From JANRKB01 sp033763695 (GTDB lineage: Bacteria; Planctomycetota; Phycisphaerae; Phycisphaerales; UBA1924): 31,290 nt of DNA. The stretch spans positions 1-31,290 of the forward strand of contig JANRKB010000004.1 in NCBI GenBank assembly GCA_033763695.1, given 5' to 3'. Under the pieces are notes generated by a model. That model did not search any database. It saw only the letters and a list, made by a program, of their open reading frames with translations, and had not been told where the DNA came from. Positions within the stretch are counted from its first letter, which is position 1. Each line of letters begins with the position of its first letter. Below, piece after piece: positions 15,917 through 23,745 of the stretch. The position numbers and the translations under genes were made by a program.

Positions 15917-16132
15917 GCACGGCGAAGCCGTGCGGGTCAATAGCGTCGGGTCGTCGCGTAGCGACACCCGACGAACGCGACCAACCCTTCGCGCAGGATT
16001 GTCGAAGGTGGATCGTTTGATCCACGATCCACCCGCGACGATTCTGTCCAAAGAGGCGTTGGCTTCCGTGGGTGCCGCTGACTTCTGGGGGCGCGGCGAC
16101 CCACGGCTACTCACCTCCACGACTTCGCCGTG
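15917..16132 (+). repeat. Five-hairpin intergenic element, copy 2
   Basis: h1 GCACGGC-GAA-GCCGTGC (15917-15933). h2 GTCGGGTCGTCGC-GTA-GCGACACCCGAC. h3 central stem with GGTGGATCGT (16007-16016) and ACGATCCACC (16024-16033). h4 CCGTGGGTGCCGC...GCGGCGACCCACGG with a longer loop. h5 CACGACTTCGCCGTG (16118-16132), slightly degenerate. Opposite orientation to copy 1. Outer parts are nearly identical to copy 1 after inversion, while h2 has changed on both sides of the stem (GCGGC/GCCGC became GTCGC/GCGAC). Confidence 0.9.
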
Positions 16133-16194
16133 AAGAAGTCCTGCGCGACGAACACGTACCACAGACGTCACTTCGCGCCGCCGTACGCAAGCGT

Positions 16195-16404
16195 GCTGGA
16201 CGGATCATTTGAGCTTCTCGTTTTTCGCTTCGTGTTTGCCTCCCGTGCCACCGAGATGCAAGGCTTTGCGAGCATCTCGGTGCTGTTCTGCCCACGACCT
16301 CGCAACTCGTTCAAGAGCACTGATGTCGTCGAAGACTCCGACATCAGTGGCACGGCAAACGCTCCGCGCGGCTCGCACGCTGGACAGATCATTTGAGCTT
16401 TTCG
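16195..16404. repeat. 26-bp direct repeats bracketing twin-hairpin copy B
   Basis: 16195-16220 and 16379-16404 share 24 of 26 positions (GCTGGACrGATCATTTGAGC then TTyTCG), both in the same orientation, each followed by TTTCGCTT-like sequence. They belong to the same family as the hairpin at 12541-12590. Confidence 0.85.
16244..16354 (+). repeat. Twin-hairpin element with terminal inverted repeats, copy B
   Basis: Ends CGTGCCAC (16244-16251) and GTGGCACG (16347-16354). Left hairpin CACCGAGATGC/GCATCTCGGTG; right hairpin CACTGATGTCG/CGACATCAGTG. Loops AAGGCTTTGCGA and TCGAAGACTC are partly complementary (8 of 10 positions counting G-U). Inverted relative to copy A. Just outside the ends GTTTGC (16234-16239) and GCAAAC (16355-16360) extend the symmetry. 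Confidence 0.85.
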
Positions 16405-16426
16405 CTTTGCTGTTTCTCGCGTTCGT

Positions 16427-18334
16427 TCACCCCGCGAACCGCTCGGCCCAAAGCGACAGCACCAGCAGCGCATACAGCCGCTGGCTGTGATCGCGACGGC
16501 CCTGCATGTGCTCGCTCATCAACCGACGGCACGCGCGCGGGTCGATGCCCAGCAGCTCCCCCGCCGCGCCCAGCCCCGACGACGACTCCAGCCGTGCTCG
16601 CAGCAGCCCGCCCAACCCCGCGTGATCCGCGCGGAACCACGCGCCGATGGGAATCGCAAAGCCCATCTTGGGCCGATCGACAAGCGCCGCGGCGAAGTGC
16701 ATGCGGGCCGCCTCGCGCAGCAGCCCCTTGCGCCCGCCACGCAGCAGCAGTCGCGCAGGCGTCGCCAGCGCCCGCGCCGCCAGCCCGCGATCCAGCAGCG
16801 GCGCACGCACCTCCAGCGCCACCGCCATCGACGCCGCATCCGTCTTCCGCAGCAGATCACTCGGCAGATAGCGGCGCATATCCGCCAATCGCACGTCGCC
16901 AAGTCCATCGTCTCGCACACCAACACGCGGCACGCCACGCAAGAGGCCCCGCAGATCCGGCGACTGAAAGATCCCCACCAGATCTGCATACGACCCGCTG
17001 CGGCACGCCACCACCAGCCGCGCCAGCCGATCCGACTTGCCCTTCGGATCATTCCGCGACAGCGACGTGATCGGCAGCAGCGCGAGCAAGCGGCGCCAGC
17101 GCAGCAGCGGCCCCAGCGTGTGCCGCTCGTAGCCCATGAACAGTTCGTCGCCGCCATCACCGCCGATCGCGACGCGCACGTGCTCCCGCGCCGCGCGGCT
17201 CACCCAGTGCGTCGGCAGCAGCGAACTGTCCCCAAAGGGCAGCCCCAGCCGCTCGATGAGCAGCGGCAGATCCTCCGCCGGGCGCGGCTGCACGTCGATG
17301 GTGCTGTGCCGCGATTCGATCTTGCGTGCGGCCTCCTGCGCGAACGCCGACTCGTCGTAGCGCGCGTCGTTCATGCGCACCGTGAAGGTGTGCAGCGCGC
17401 CCAGCGCACGCCGCGCATGCAGCGCGACCAGCGATGAATCAACCCCGCCCGAGAGGAAACACCCCAGCGGCACATCGGCCTCCAGCCGCGCCTGCACGCA
17501 CGCGGCGATCGCCGAATCAACCTCCGCCGCACTCTCAAAGCCGCGCACCGGCGCATCCACCTCGCCCAGGCGACGCACATGACGCGGCGTGCTCTCACCC
17601 ACCAGCCACGTCTCACCCGGGCCGATCTCACGCACCTTGTCCCACGGCATGCGCTCCGACCACCCCACCGCGAGCCACTCGCGCAGCGCCGCGGCGTCCA
17701 GCGTCATGCGCACGCCCGCGACCCGCGCCCACGCCACGATCGCGGGAATCGTCGACGCGAAGCACCACACCTCGCCATCGCCCAGCGCAAACGGCCCCGC
17801 GAGATACAGCGGCTTCTCGCCCGCCGCGTCGCGCAGCAGCATCACGCGCCCGAATCGGTTGGGGCCGTGCGCCATCCACACCGCCGCGGCATACATCCCT
17901 TCCAGATGATCCGCCGCCCGCTCGCCCCAGCGCAGCGCGGCATGCAGCAGCGACTCGGTGTCGCTGTGATCGGTGTGAAACGCCACGCCGTCGCGGGCCA
18001 GCTCCGCGCGCACCGCGCGATGGTTGTACAGACAGCCGTTGAAGACGATCGCCGCCTGCGTTGGATCATCCGCGCCCTGATCGGGCCGCGCCAGCAGCGG
18101 CTGCGCTCCACCCGCGGGATCGATGATCGAGAGCCTGCGATGCACCAGCGCGACATGCACCACGCGCCCGTGATCATCGCGCGACGCGGCACGGAAGCGC
18201 CCCGAACCGTCCGGCCCGCGATGCGCGATCGCACCGTCGATGGCGTCAAGCCACGTGTCTGGAATGGCATGCTCAACCGGCACGCGCGGCGAGGCCGACG
18301 AGACAAAGCGCACAATGCCGCCGATGCCGCACAT
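16427..18334 (-). CDS. asnB: Asparagine synthetase (glutamine-hydrolysing)
   Basis: 635-residue cytosolic enzyme making asparagine from aspartate, ATP and glutamine-derived ammonia. The N-terminal glutaminase domain has nucleophile Cys2 (MCGIGG), HRGPDGSG, VHRRLSIID...GAQPL and HSDTESLLHA. The C-terminal synthetase domain has the PP-loop FLSGGVDSS, then TFTVRMNDARYDES and GGDGGDELFMGYERH, and LEVRAPLLDRGL. One oddity: the usual FNGEIYN motif reads FNGCLYN, with Cys in place of Glu; Asn and Gly of the oxyanion site are kept. The ATG at 18334 is fixed by Cys2. It lies 48 bp downstream of the gldG-like gene on the same strand and may be cotranscribed. A role in modifying a cell-surface product cannot be excluded. 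Confidence 0.93.
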   Translation of the reverse strand: MCGIGGIVRFVSSASPRVPVEHAIPDTWLDAIDGAIAHRGPDGSGRFRAASRDDHGRVVHVALVHRRLSIIDPAGGAQPLLARPDQGADDPTQAAIVFNGCLYNHRAVRAELARDGVAFHTDHSDTESLLHAALRWGERAADHLEGMYAAAVWMAHGPNRFGRVMLLRDAAGEKPLYLAGPFALGDGEVWCFASTIPAIVAWARVAGVRMTLDAAALREWLAVGWSERMPWDKVREIGPGETWLVGESTPRHVRRLGEVDAPVRGFESAAEVDSAIAACVQARLEADVPLGCFLSGGVDSSLVALHARRALGALHTFTVRMNDARYDESAFAQEAARKIESRHSTIDVQPRPAEDLPLLIERLGLPFGDSSLLPTHWVSRAAREHVRVAIGGDGGDELFMGYERHTLGPLLRWRRLLALLPITSLSRNDPKGKSDRLARLVVACRSGSYADLVGIFQSPDLRGLLRGVPRVGVRDDGLGDVRLADMRRYLPSDLLRKTDAASMAVALEVRAPLLDRGLAARALATPARLLLRGGRKGLLREAARMHFAAALVDRPKMGFAIPIGAWFRADHAGLGGLLRARLESSSGLGAAGELLGIDPRACRRLMSEHMQGRRDHSQRLYALLVLSLWAERFAG

Positions 18335-18382
18335 GGAACCCGAGAATAGCAGGCCGCGCGTCGGCCATGCATCCCGCGGACC

Positions 18383-20377
18383 TCACTCCGCGCGTGCCAT
18401 CGTCGCACGCGTGCTGCGGCGTCGGCTGGAGCGATAGAACCCCAGGCCGACCGCGGCGAGCGCCACCAACGCGGGCATGATCGCCATGTTGATGATCTTC
18501 AGCCGCGTGCCCAACGCTTCGACATCCTGCCGCAGATTCAGTTGCACCGCGCGGAGCTGCTTGCGCGACTCGCCCATGGTCTTGCGGAGCTTTTCGATCT
18601 CGGCTTCCTGTTCCTTGGTCAGCAGGATGCCGCCCAATGCCGCCGTCTTCTCGTTCTCGGGGCGGGCCTTCTGGATCTGCTCGATGCGGGTCTGCGTCTC
18701 GGTGATGCTGGCCTCGAGCACGCGCTGCTGCTCGCGATACTTCCGCTCGGCCTCGCGCTGCAGCGCGTCGACACGATCAAAGGGCCGCGTGAACTTGCCG
18801 CGGGCCCGGATGCTGATCAGGTCGGTGGAACCCGTCAAGTTGTCGACGCACGAGAGCAGGAAGTCGCCGTTGTCCGCGGCCTTGCGGATGCCCACCGTCA
18901 CGCCGCCAAACTGCTCGACCCGCGCCCAAAAGCGATCGGCGAGCATGTCCACATCGGCGACGATGATCGCCTGAATCGGCTGCACCGCGTTGGCGATGAA
19001 GCCGTCGGCGGGCTTGTCGTCTTTCTTGGCTTCATCCTTCTTCTCGCCTTCCTTCGCGGGCTCGTCCTTCTTGTCGTCCTTGGCGTCAGTGGGCTTGCCA
19101 TTGGGGAACGCGCTGGGAACCTTGCCGCTCACGCGTGCCGCGAGGGTCAGCGGCGTGGTGCCGCGCTTGAACTCGGTCAGCAGCTTCTTCGGATCGGGCA
19201 TGAACTGCAGCTGATTGCCGTCGACATCGCTGGCGTTGGCGGTGGTCGTCAGCAGCGGCGTGAGAGAAGCCGCGCTATTTGGCTTGGTCTTGAAGAAGCC
19301 CGCGGTGGGCATCATCACGCGCGTCATCTGGCTGGTGACGGGGTCGTCCTTGTTGACGCCGCGCTGGTCGAGCGTCAGCCAGCAGATGTACGACACCGGA
19401 TCGGGCTTGGCCGCATCGCCCATCATCACAGGCGTGGCGAAGAGATCGTCACCTGCGATGCGTCCTGCGGGCATCTCGATCCCCCACGCGTCGAAGAGCT
19501 TGGTGAGGTTGCTTGATCGCTCGCCGCCCAGCCCGCCCATCATCGGGTTGCCCGCCTCGTCGCTCTCGCACAGTGGATCGACGAAGGCGATCATCTTGCC
19601 GCCCTTGAGGACGTACTGATCGATCGCGTACAGCGTCTTGTCGCTGAGATTCTTGGGGTGGATGAGCACGAGCACATCGACGCCCGCGTCGATCGCTTCG
19701 CTCTGCTGCCCCAGCATCTTCACCTCAAAGACGCTGCGCAGTTCGCTCATGATCGCCCACGGCTGGCGCTGCGTCGGCCGCCCCGTGCGCGGATCCTGCG
19801 AGTAGCCGCCCTCGATCGGCAGCGACGTGATGACGCCAACGACCTTTTTCTTGGGGTTGGCGAGCGTGTAGATGAGTTTGGCGACGTCGTACTCAAGCAG
19901 CCGCTCGGCGGTCGGATCAAACAGCGGAATGAGCTGTTGATCGAGCGACGACGCGGTCGTGCCAACCACGCCCATGTAGATGCTCTCGCCCGGGCGGCCC
20001 TGCAGCGGCACGCCGACCAGCCCCGCCTGCACCGCGCCGTCCTCGGCCTCGGAGAACGGCTCGGGATCAACGATCTTGACGTCGATCATGCCGCGCGATT
20101 CGCGGGCGAACTCCAGCAGCAGATCGCGGACGCGCTGGCCGTAGTCCTGGATGGTGGGCTGTCCCTGCGCGAGTTTGGCACTGTAGTAGAAGGTGAGCGT
20201 GATCTTCTCGGGCACGCCGCGTGCGATCTTGCGTGCGCCTTCGGAGAGGGTGAAGAGCTTGTTCTCGGTGAAGTCGAGCCGCACGCCGCGCGTGGCCGAG
20301 GCGGTGAAGAGATTGAAGCCGACGAAGATCGCGGCGAGCAAGACCAGACCCAGGAGAGCGGAGAGTTTCTTGTCCAT
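18383..20377 (-). CDS. GldG-like ABC transporter auxiliary membrane protein
   Basis: 664 residues. One N-terminal membrane helix (LSALLGLVLLAAIFVGFNLF), a large extracytoplasmic region of the GldG/IflA type (TENKLFTLSEGARKI, ITLTFYYSA, VKIVDPEPFSEAEDG, and VDVLVLIHPKNLSD with LKGGKMIAFVDP), a Lys/Asp/Glu-rich low-complexity insert (about 19010-19110), a coiled-coil-like segment (about residues 560-630), and a C-terminal helix MAIMPALVALAAVGLGFY. GldG partners an ABC permease and ATPase in gliding Bacteroidota; in planctomycetes the set is common but its substrate is unknown. The open frame extends to 20629, but family similarity begins at the ATG at 20377. A 155-bp spacer with a long hairpin separates it from the permease. 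Confidence 0.88.
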   Translation of the reverse strand: MDKKLSALLGLVLLAAIFVGFNLFTASATRGVRLDFTENKLFTLSEGARKIARGVPEKITLTFYYSAKLAQGQPTIQDYGQRVRDLLLEFARESRGMIDVKIVDPEPFSEAEDGAVQAGLVGVPLQGRPGESIYMGVVGTTASSLDQQLIPLFDPTAERLLEYDVAKLIYTLANPKKKVVGVITSLPIEGGYSQDPRTGRPTQRQPWAIMSELRSVFEVKMLGQQSEAIDAGVDVLVLIHPKNLSDKTLYAIDQYVLKGGKMIAFVDPLCESDEAGNPMMGGLGGERSSNLTKLFDAWGIEMPAGRIAGDDLFATPVMMGDAAKPDPVSYICWLTLDQRGVNKDDPVTSQMTRVMMPTAGFFKTKPNSAASLTPLLTTTANASDVDGNQLQFMPDPKKLLTEFKRGTTPLTLAARVSGKVPSAFPNGKPTDAKDDKKDEPAKEGEKKDEAKKDDKPADGFIANAVQPIQAIIVADVDMLADRFWARVEQFGGVTVGIRKAADNGDFLLSCVDNLTGSTDLISIRARGKFTRPFDRVDALQREAERKYREQQRVLEASITETQTRIEQIQKARPENEKTAALGGILLTKEQEAEIEKLRKTMGESRKQLRAVQLNLRQDVEALGTRLKIINMAIMPALVALAAVGLGFYRSSRRRSTRATMARAE

Positions 20378-20391
20378 GGGGGATACCAGAA

Positions 20392-20514
20392 GAGACGGAG
20401 AGACGGAGTGAAGACAAAGACTCTGAGACAAAGCGTGGCCAAGGATGAACGAAACGTGCCGAGCCGGAGAACCGCGTTCGTTCGAAGTGACTTGCCACTT
20501 CGTCTCTCCGTCTC
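20392..20514. repeat. GAGACGG microrepeat hairpin between gldF- and gldG-like genes
   Basis: The arm at 20392-20410 (GAGACGGAGAGACGGAGTG) pairs with 20496-20514 over 19 positions with one G-T pair, around an 85-nt loop. CGTCTCTt units continue to 20530, just before the permease stop. It sits in the transcribed spacer and could cap the upstream mRNA or attenuate gldG and asnB. Confidence 0.8.
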
Positions 20515-20532
20515 TTCGTCTCTTCGTCTCTT

Positions 20533-21273
20533 TCAGCTCCCCTTCTTCGCCTGCACCACGATGCCGTTGGCGCACAGGAAGAAGACGATGAGCGAGACAA
20601 AGAACAGCACGGTGCGGGCCTCGATCCACCCGCGGCTCAAGTTGTTGAAGTTGGTCAGGAAGCTGAAGCCCTGCAGCAGATCAAGGAACCAGCCCGGTGC
20701 CCACGAACGGAAGAACGCCAGCACCGGCTCAAAGCCCGCGATGAGGAACAGGAAGCACACCACGACGCTGAGCACGAACGCGATGACCTGGCTGCGTGTG
20801 ATCGCGCTGACGCACGCGCCGATCGCAAGGAACCCGCCCGCCATCAGCCACGACCCCAGATATCCCGCGAGGATCGCGCCGTTGTCGGGCTGACCGAGAT
20901 AGTTGACGGTGATCCAGATGGGGAACGTCAGCACGAGCGCGATGCCCGCGAAGAACCACGCCGCGAGGAACTTGCCCAGCACGCACGCGCCCAGCGAGAC
21001 CGGCAGCGTCATCAGCAGCTCGATCGTGCCGGCCTTGCGTTCCTCGGCCCACAGCCGCATCGAGATCGCGGGCACGAGGAAGAGGTAGAGCCACGGATGG
21101 AAGTTGAAGAAGGAATCGAGGTCGGCCTGGCCGCGCTCGAAGAACTGGCCAAGGCCGTCGGCGAACGTGAAGAGTCCGGCGAGGAAGAGGAAGATGACGA
21201 TGAAGACGTACGCGACCGGCGTGGCGAAATAGCCCGCCAGTTCGCGTCGCAAGATGGGTCCGAGGCCGTGCAT
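20533..21273 (-). CDS. GldF-like ABC-2 type permease
   Basis: 246-residue inner-membrane permease with six hydrophobic segments. It begins with ILRRELAGYFATPVAYVFIV, the usual GldF/NosY-type start, followed by ISMRLWAEERKAGTIELLMT LPVS (coupling region of ABC-2 permeases, here quoted in two pieces), GKFLAAWFFAGIALVLTFPI and a final helix VLFFVSLIVFFLCANGIVV. It would form the membrane channel with the ATPase at 21693-22757 and the GldG-like protein. The ATG at 21273 has GGAG seven nt upstream. The 419-bp spacer toward the ATPase gene holds the third five-hairpin element. Confidence 0.9.
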   Translation of the reverse strand: MHGLGPILRRELAGYFATPVAYVFIVIFLFLAGLFTFADGLGQFFERGQADLDSFFNFHPWLYLFLVPAISMRLWAEERKAGTIELLMTLPVSLGACVLGKFLAAWFFAGIALVLTFPIWITVNYLGQPDNGAILAGYLGSWLMAGGFLAIGACVSAITRSQVIAFVLSVVVCFLFLIAGFEPVLAFFRSWAPGWFLDLLQGFSFLTNFNNLSRGWIEARTVLFFVSLIVFFLCANGIVVQAKKGS

Positions 21274-21692
21274 GGTGAACTCCGAAGAGACGGCGTGCGA
21301 AAGGCGGGAAGCAAAGTCACGAAGTCAAGAGTCACGAAGTCGAAAGGCGCGATCGTCGAACGCGGAGTGCCGAATGCGTGCGCTCCGCCCCGCACGGCGA
21401 AGCCGTGCTGTTGAATAGCGTCGGGTCGCGGCGCAGCCGCACCCGACGACGAAAAGCCCTCCACGCGGGATCGTCGAACGTGGATCGTTGGGCGCACGAT
21501 CCAGCTTCAACGATCCGGTCGAAGCGGGCTGGCTTTCCTTGGGTGCGGCTTCGCCGCGACCCACGGCTATGAACCACAACCGCGTTGCGGTTGAAGAGCC
21601 GAAAGCGAACGTCGGACGAGGATGAGACGAGTGGACGAAGCGCATGACTGAGAACACTCAAGACGAAGTCCCGAAGCGACGAAGTGCGACGA
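21274..21692. other. Spacer between ABC ATPase and permease genes, holding a five-hairpin element
   Basis: 419 bp inside an otherwise co-oriented ABC gene set. It contains a GTCACGAAGTC direct repeat (21316-21326, 21331-21341), five-hairpin copy 3 (21390-21592), then further CGAAGTC-like units near 21660-21690. No gene supported. Confidence 0.75.
21390..21592 (+). repeat. Five-hairpin intergenic element, copy 3
   Basis: h1 GCACGGC-GAA-GCCGTGC (21390-21406). h2 GTCGGGTCGCGGC...ACCCGAC (21418-21445), the reverse complement of copy 1's h4 at 27 of 28 positions. h3 central stem keeping GTGGATCGT/ACGATCCA but otherwise eroded. h4 TGGGTGCGGC-TTC-GCCGCGACCCA. h5 AACCGC-GTT-GCGGTT (21578-21592): the sequence differs completely from h5 of the other copies, yet the stem is perfect. 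Confidence 0.9.
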
Positions 21693-22757
21693 CTATCCCG
21701 CGGCTTTGCCCGTGATCGTGCGGAACACATCATCGAGGCGGCCGTTCTCAACACGGATCTCCTCGATGTTCCAGCCGCGGCCTTTGGCGAGGGCATTGAG
21801 ATCATTGAGGATCGACTTGCCGCCACGCGGAATCACCGTGCAGCGCACCAGCACACCCTCCACGCCGCCGGGGCCGAGGCGGAGCGTGCCGCGATCTTCC
21901 ACATCCAGCACCCACTGCAGTTTCTTGATCTCGTCAAAGACCATCACGCCGTCGGGCGGTCGCAGCGCGATCGACACGGCGTTGTGATAGCGGCTCATCT
22001 GCTGCAGTTGGTGCGGCGTGCCGTCGGCCACGAGCTTGCCACGTGCGATGATCACCGCACGCGAGCACACCGCTTCGACTTCTTCGAGGATGTGCGTCGA
22101 CAGGATGATCGCCTTGCCGCCCGACGCCGCCATGCGCGTGATGAGTTGGCGCACTTCGTGTTTTTGATTCGGGTCCAGGCCGTCGGTCGGTTCGTCGAGG
22201 ATGAGCACATCGGGATCGTGCAAGATCGCCTGAGCGAGTCCGACGCGGCGCTTAAAGCCCTTGCTGAGCGTGTCGATCGGTTGACGCATCACGCCGCCGA
22301 TCTGCACCCGCTCGACGACTTCGTCGATGCGGCCGCGCTTCGCGCTGCCCGACAAGCCTCGGACCTGCGCGATGAAGTGCAGGAACGCCTCGGGCGTCAT
22401 GTCCGGATACGCGGGCGCGCCTTCAGGCAGATAGCCGATGCGCTGCTTCACCGCGATCGGCGCATCGGCGACATCCTGCCCGCACACGATCGCACGCCCG
22501 CCCGTCGGCGCGAGGAAGCCCGTGATCATCTTCATCGTCGTGCTCTTGCCCGCGCCGTTGGGGCCGAGGAAGCCGAGCACCTCGCCCTTGCGGACCTGCA
22601 GGTTGATCCCGTCGACGGCCAGAATGCCGCCCTCGAATCGCTTGCTCAGGTTCTGCACATCGACCATGACGCTGGTGGCGTCCGCGGTCGCGCTCGCACC
22701 GGCGGCGGACGCCGAAGCCGGGGCGGAAGGGACGGCTGAAGGGACGGTTGGGGTCAT
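21693..22757 (-). CDS. ABC transporter ATP-binding protein (GldA-like)
   Basis: 354-residue cytosolic ATPase that would power the GldF/GldG-like membrane partners. After an Ala/Ser-rich N-terminal extension of about 30 residues come Walker A GPNGAGKST (about 65-73), Q-loop region IGYLPEGAPAYPDMT, signature LSKGFKRRVGLAQA, Walker B VLILDEPTDGLD and H-loop STH. A ~90-residue C-terminal domain (from about 260) resembles that of ABC-2 export ATPases. The frame is open to 22817, but the ATG at 22757 has GGGAG six nt upstream. It is the first gene of the minus-strand set gldA-gldF-gldG-asnB and diverges from the STAS gene. Confidence 0.93.
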   Translation of the reverse strand: MTPTVPSAVPSAPASASAAGASATADATSVMVDVQNLSKRFEGGILAVDGINLQVRKGEVLGFLGPNGAGKSTTMKMITGFLAPTGGRAIVCGQDVADAPIAVKQRIGYLPEGAPAYPDMTPEAFLHFIAQVRGLSGSAKRGRIDEVVERVQIGGVMRQPIDTLSKGFKRRVGLAQAILHDPDVLILDEPTDGLDPNQKHEVRQLITRMAASGGKAIILSTHILEEVEAVCSRAVIIARGKLVADGTPHQLQQMSRYHNAVSIALRPPDGVMVFDEIKKLQWVLDVEDRGTLRLGPGGVEGVLVRCTVIPRGGKSILNDLNALAKGRGWNIEEIRVENGRLDDVFRTITGKAAG

Positions 22758-23114
22758 GCACTGCTCCCGATGGCGCGCGGCGACACCCGTCGCATCGCGG
22801 GCCACCGTACGCCCCAAGGGTCGCGTGGGTTCGCCAGCCTGTCAAACCCGCCCGCTCGAATCTCCCGACCTCGGGCCAAACGGCTCAGCGCGCAGCCCGC
22901 CGCCGCGGTCAAGGCTCGGGCAATCGCACCGGCACAGGCGGCACACCCTACCCAACCCATGCCCGGGAGGCTGGATTTGCGCGTGGCCACGCCATCTGCT
23001 GGCTTGGGACGCCCCCATTACGCACGTTCTGGGTGGACACCGCGGTGGCGGCGGTCCGACGCCTGCGCGGCGGCTGCGCCGGGGCGATATCGATTCCACC
23101 GATGGACCCGCTGC
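22758..23114. other. Intergenic region between divergent ABC ATPase and STAS genes
   Basis: 357 bp, GC-rich, without the repeat elements seen in other spacers. It should hold promoters for both directions; I see no clear motif. Small open frames on both strands lack family features and Shine-Dalgarno sequences. Confidence 0.5.
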
Positions 23115-23633
23115 ATGTCCGCCCTGCCCGCCGAGCCGCGCACCATCCGGGAACGTCACGTCCTCTCGAGCGCCCTTCCGATCGAGGAAGATCGCTCACT
23201 GCTCGTTGATCGCGTCGGCCACAGTGCGATCGTGACAGTCGCCATCGCGTCGATCCGCGACCACCACGCCGATCTCCTCGCCCAGCGCCTCGCGTCGATC
23301 GCCACCGATCGCGGCGGGCACCTCGCCATCAACCTCTCCCACGTCGCTGAGTTCAGTTGCGCGTGGATCAACGCCCTCGTCAGGCTCGCCGCGTCGTGCC
23401 AAGCCTCCGGCGGCAGGCTCGTCGTCTTCGACCTCGCCGAACCGGCGGCCAAGGTGCTGCGACGCACGGGACTGGACAAGCAACTGCACTTGTGCCGCGG
23501 ACGCAACGCCGCCCTGCGTGCACTGGGCGAACCCGCCCCATCCGCGTTCGCCGAGGCGCTGAGTCGCTTCTTCGGCGGCGGCGACGCTCCGATGCCCACG
23601 CCCGTGGCCGGCAGCCAACGCGACGCCGCCTAG
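23115..23633 (+). CDS. STAS-domain protein (anti-sigma factor antagonist-like)
   Basis: 172 residues, cytosolic. A STAS fold is suggested by the pattern IVTVAIASIRDHHADLLAQR, then LAINLSHVAEFSCAWINALV and GGRLVVFDLAEPAAKVLRRT followed by GLDKQL. In SpoIIAA-type antagonists a Ser after the central strand is phosphorylated by an anti-sigma kinase; here the position reads EFSCAWIN, so Ser is present in a similar place. Such proteins act in partner-switching control of sigma factors or phosphatases, but no kinase, phosphatase or sigma gene is adjacent. About 45 residues of N-terminal and 40 of C-terminal flank are family-unspecific. Start ATG at 23115; the frame is open further upstream but shows no conserved content. 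Confidence 0.75.
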   Translation: MSALPAEPRTIRERHVLSSALPIEEDRSLLVDRVGHSAIVTVAIASIRDHHADLLAQRLASIATDRGGHLAINLSHVAEFSCAWINALVRLAASCQASGGRLVVFDLAEPAAKVLRRTGLDKQLHLCRGRNAALRALGEPAPSAFAEALSRFFGGGDAPMPTPVAGSQRDAA

Positions 23634-23682
23634 CGGTGCCGCGACCGCCACGTACCGTCTGCACCGTCTGGCACGCCTTTTC

Positions 23683-23717
23683 GTGGCATTCCCCTGAATC
23701 TGTGGCATAGTTCCCCT
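23683..23717 (+). promoter_or_regulatory. Direct repeat GTGGCAT..TCCCCT upstream of the PEP-CTERM gene
   Basis: GTGGCATTCCCCT (23683-23695) and GTGGCATAGTTCCCCT (23702-23717) repeat with a 19-nt offset, ending 28 nt before the start codon. The arrangement suggests a regulator or promoter site. It does not fit the sigma-54 GG-N10-GC rule. Confidence 0.35.
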
Positions 23718-23718
23718 A

Positions 23719-23734
23719 GCGACAATCCCGTCGC
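23719..23734 (+). promoter_or_regulatory. Small 5' leader hairpin
   Basis: GCGAC-AATCCC-GTCGC immediately before the G-run (CGGGGG, 23735-23740) that serves as ribosome binding site for the ATG at 23746. It could influence start-site access; effect inferred. Confidence 0.35.
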
Positions 23735-23745
23735 CGGGGGTTCTT

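Larger units (their letters stand above)
15765..16426. other. Repeat-filled spacer between convergent permease and asnB
   Basis: 662 bp with no supported gene. It carries the 45-nt element (15795-15839), five-hairpin element copy 2 (15917-16132), a direct repeat pair (16195-16220 and 16379-16404) and twin-hairpin element copy B (16244-16354) between the pair. The flanking genes converge here, so terminators are expected; any of these hairpins could serve. Confidence 0.8.

Noticed and set aside
22754..22990. 78-codon minus-strand frame upstream of the ABC ATPase
   Set aside because: No family similarity, no clear ribosome binding site, and it overlaps the ATPase gene's first bases in another frame.
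23683..23720. Sigma-54 promoter before the PEP-CTERM gene
   Set aside because: TGGCAT resembles a -24 element, but the required GC ten bases after GG is missing in both repeat units.
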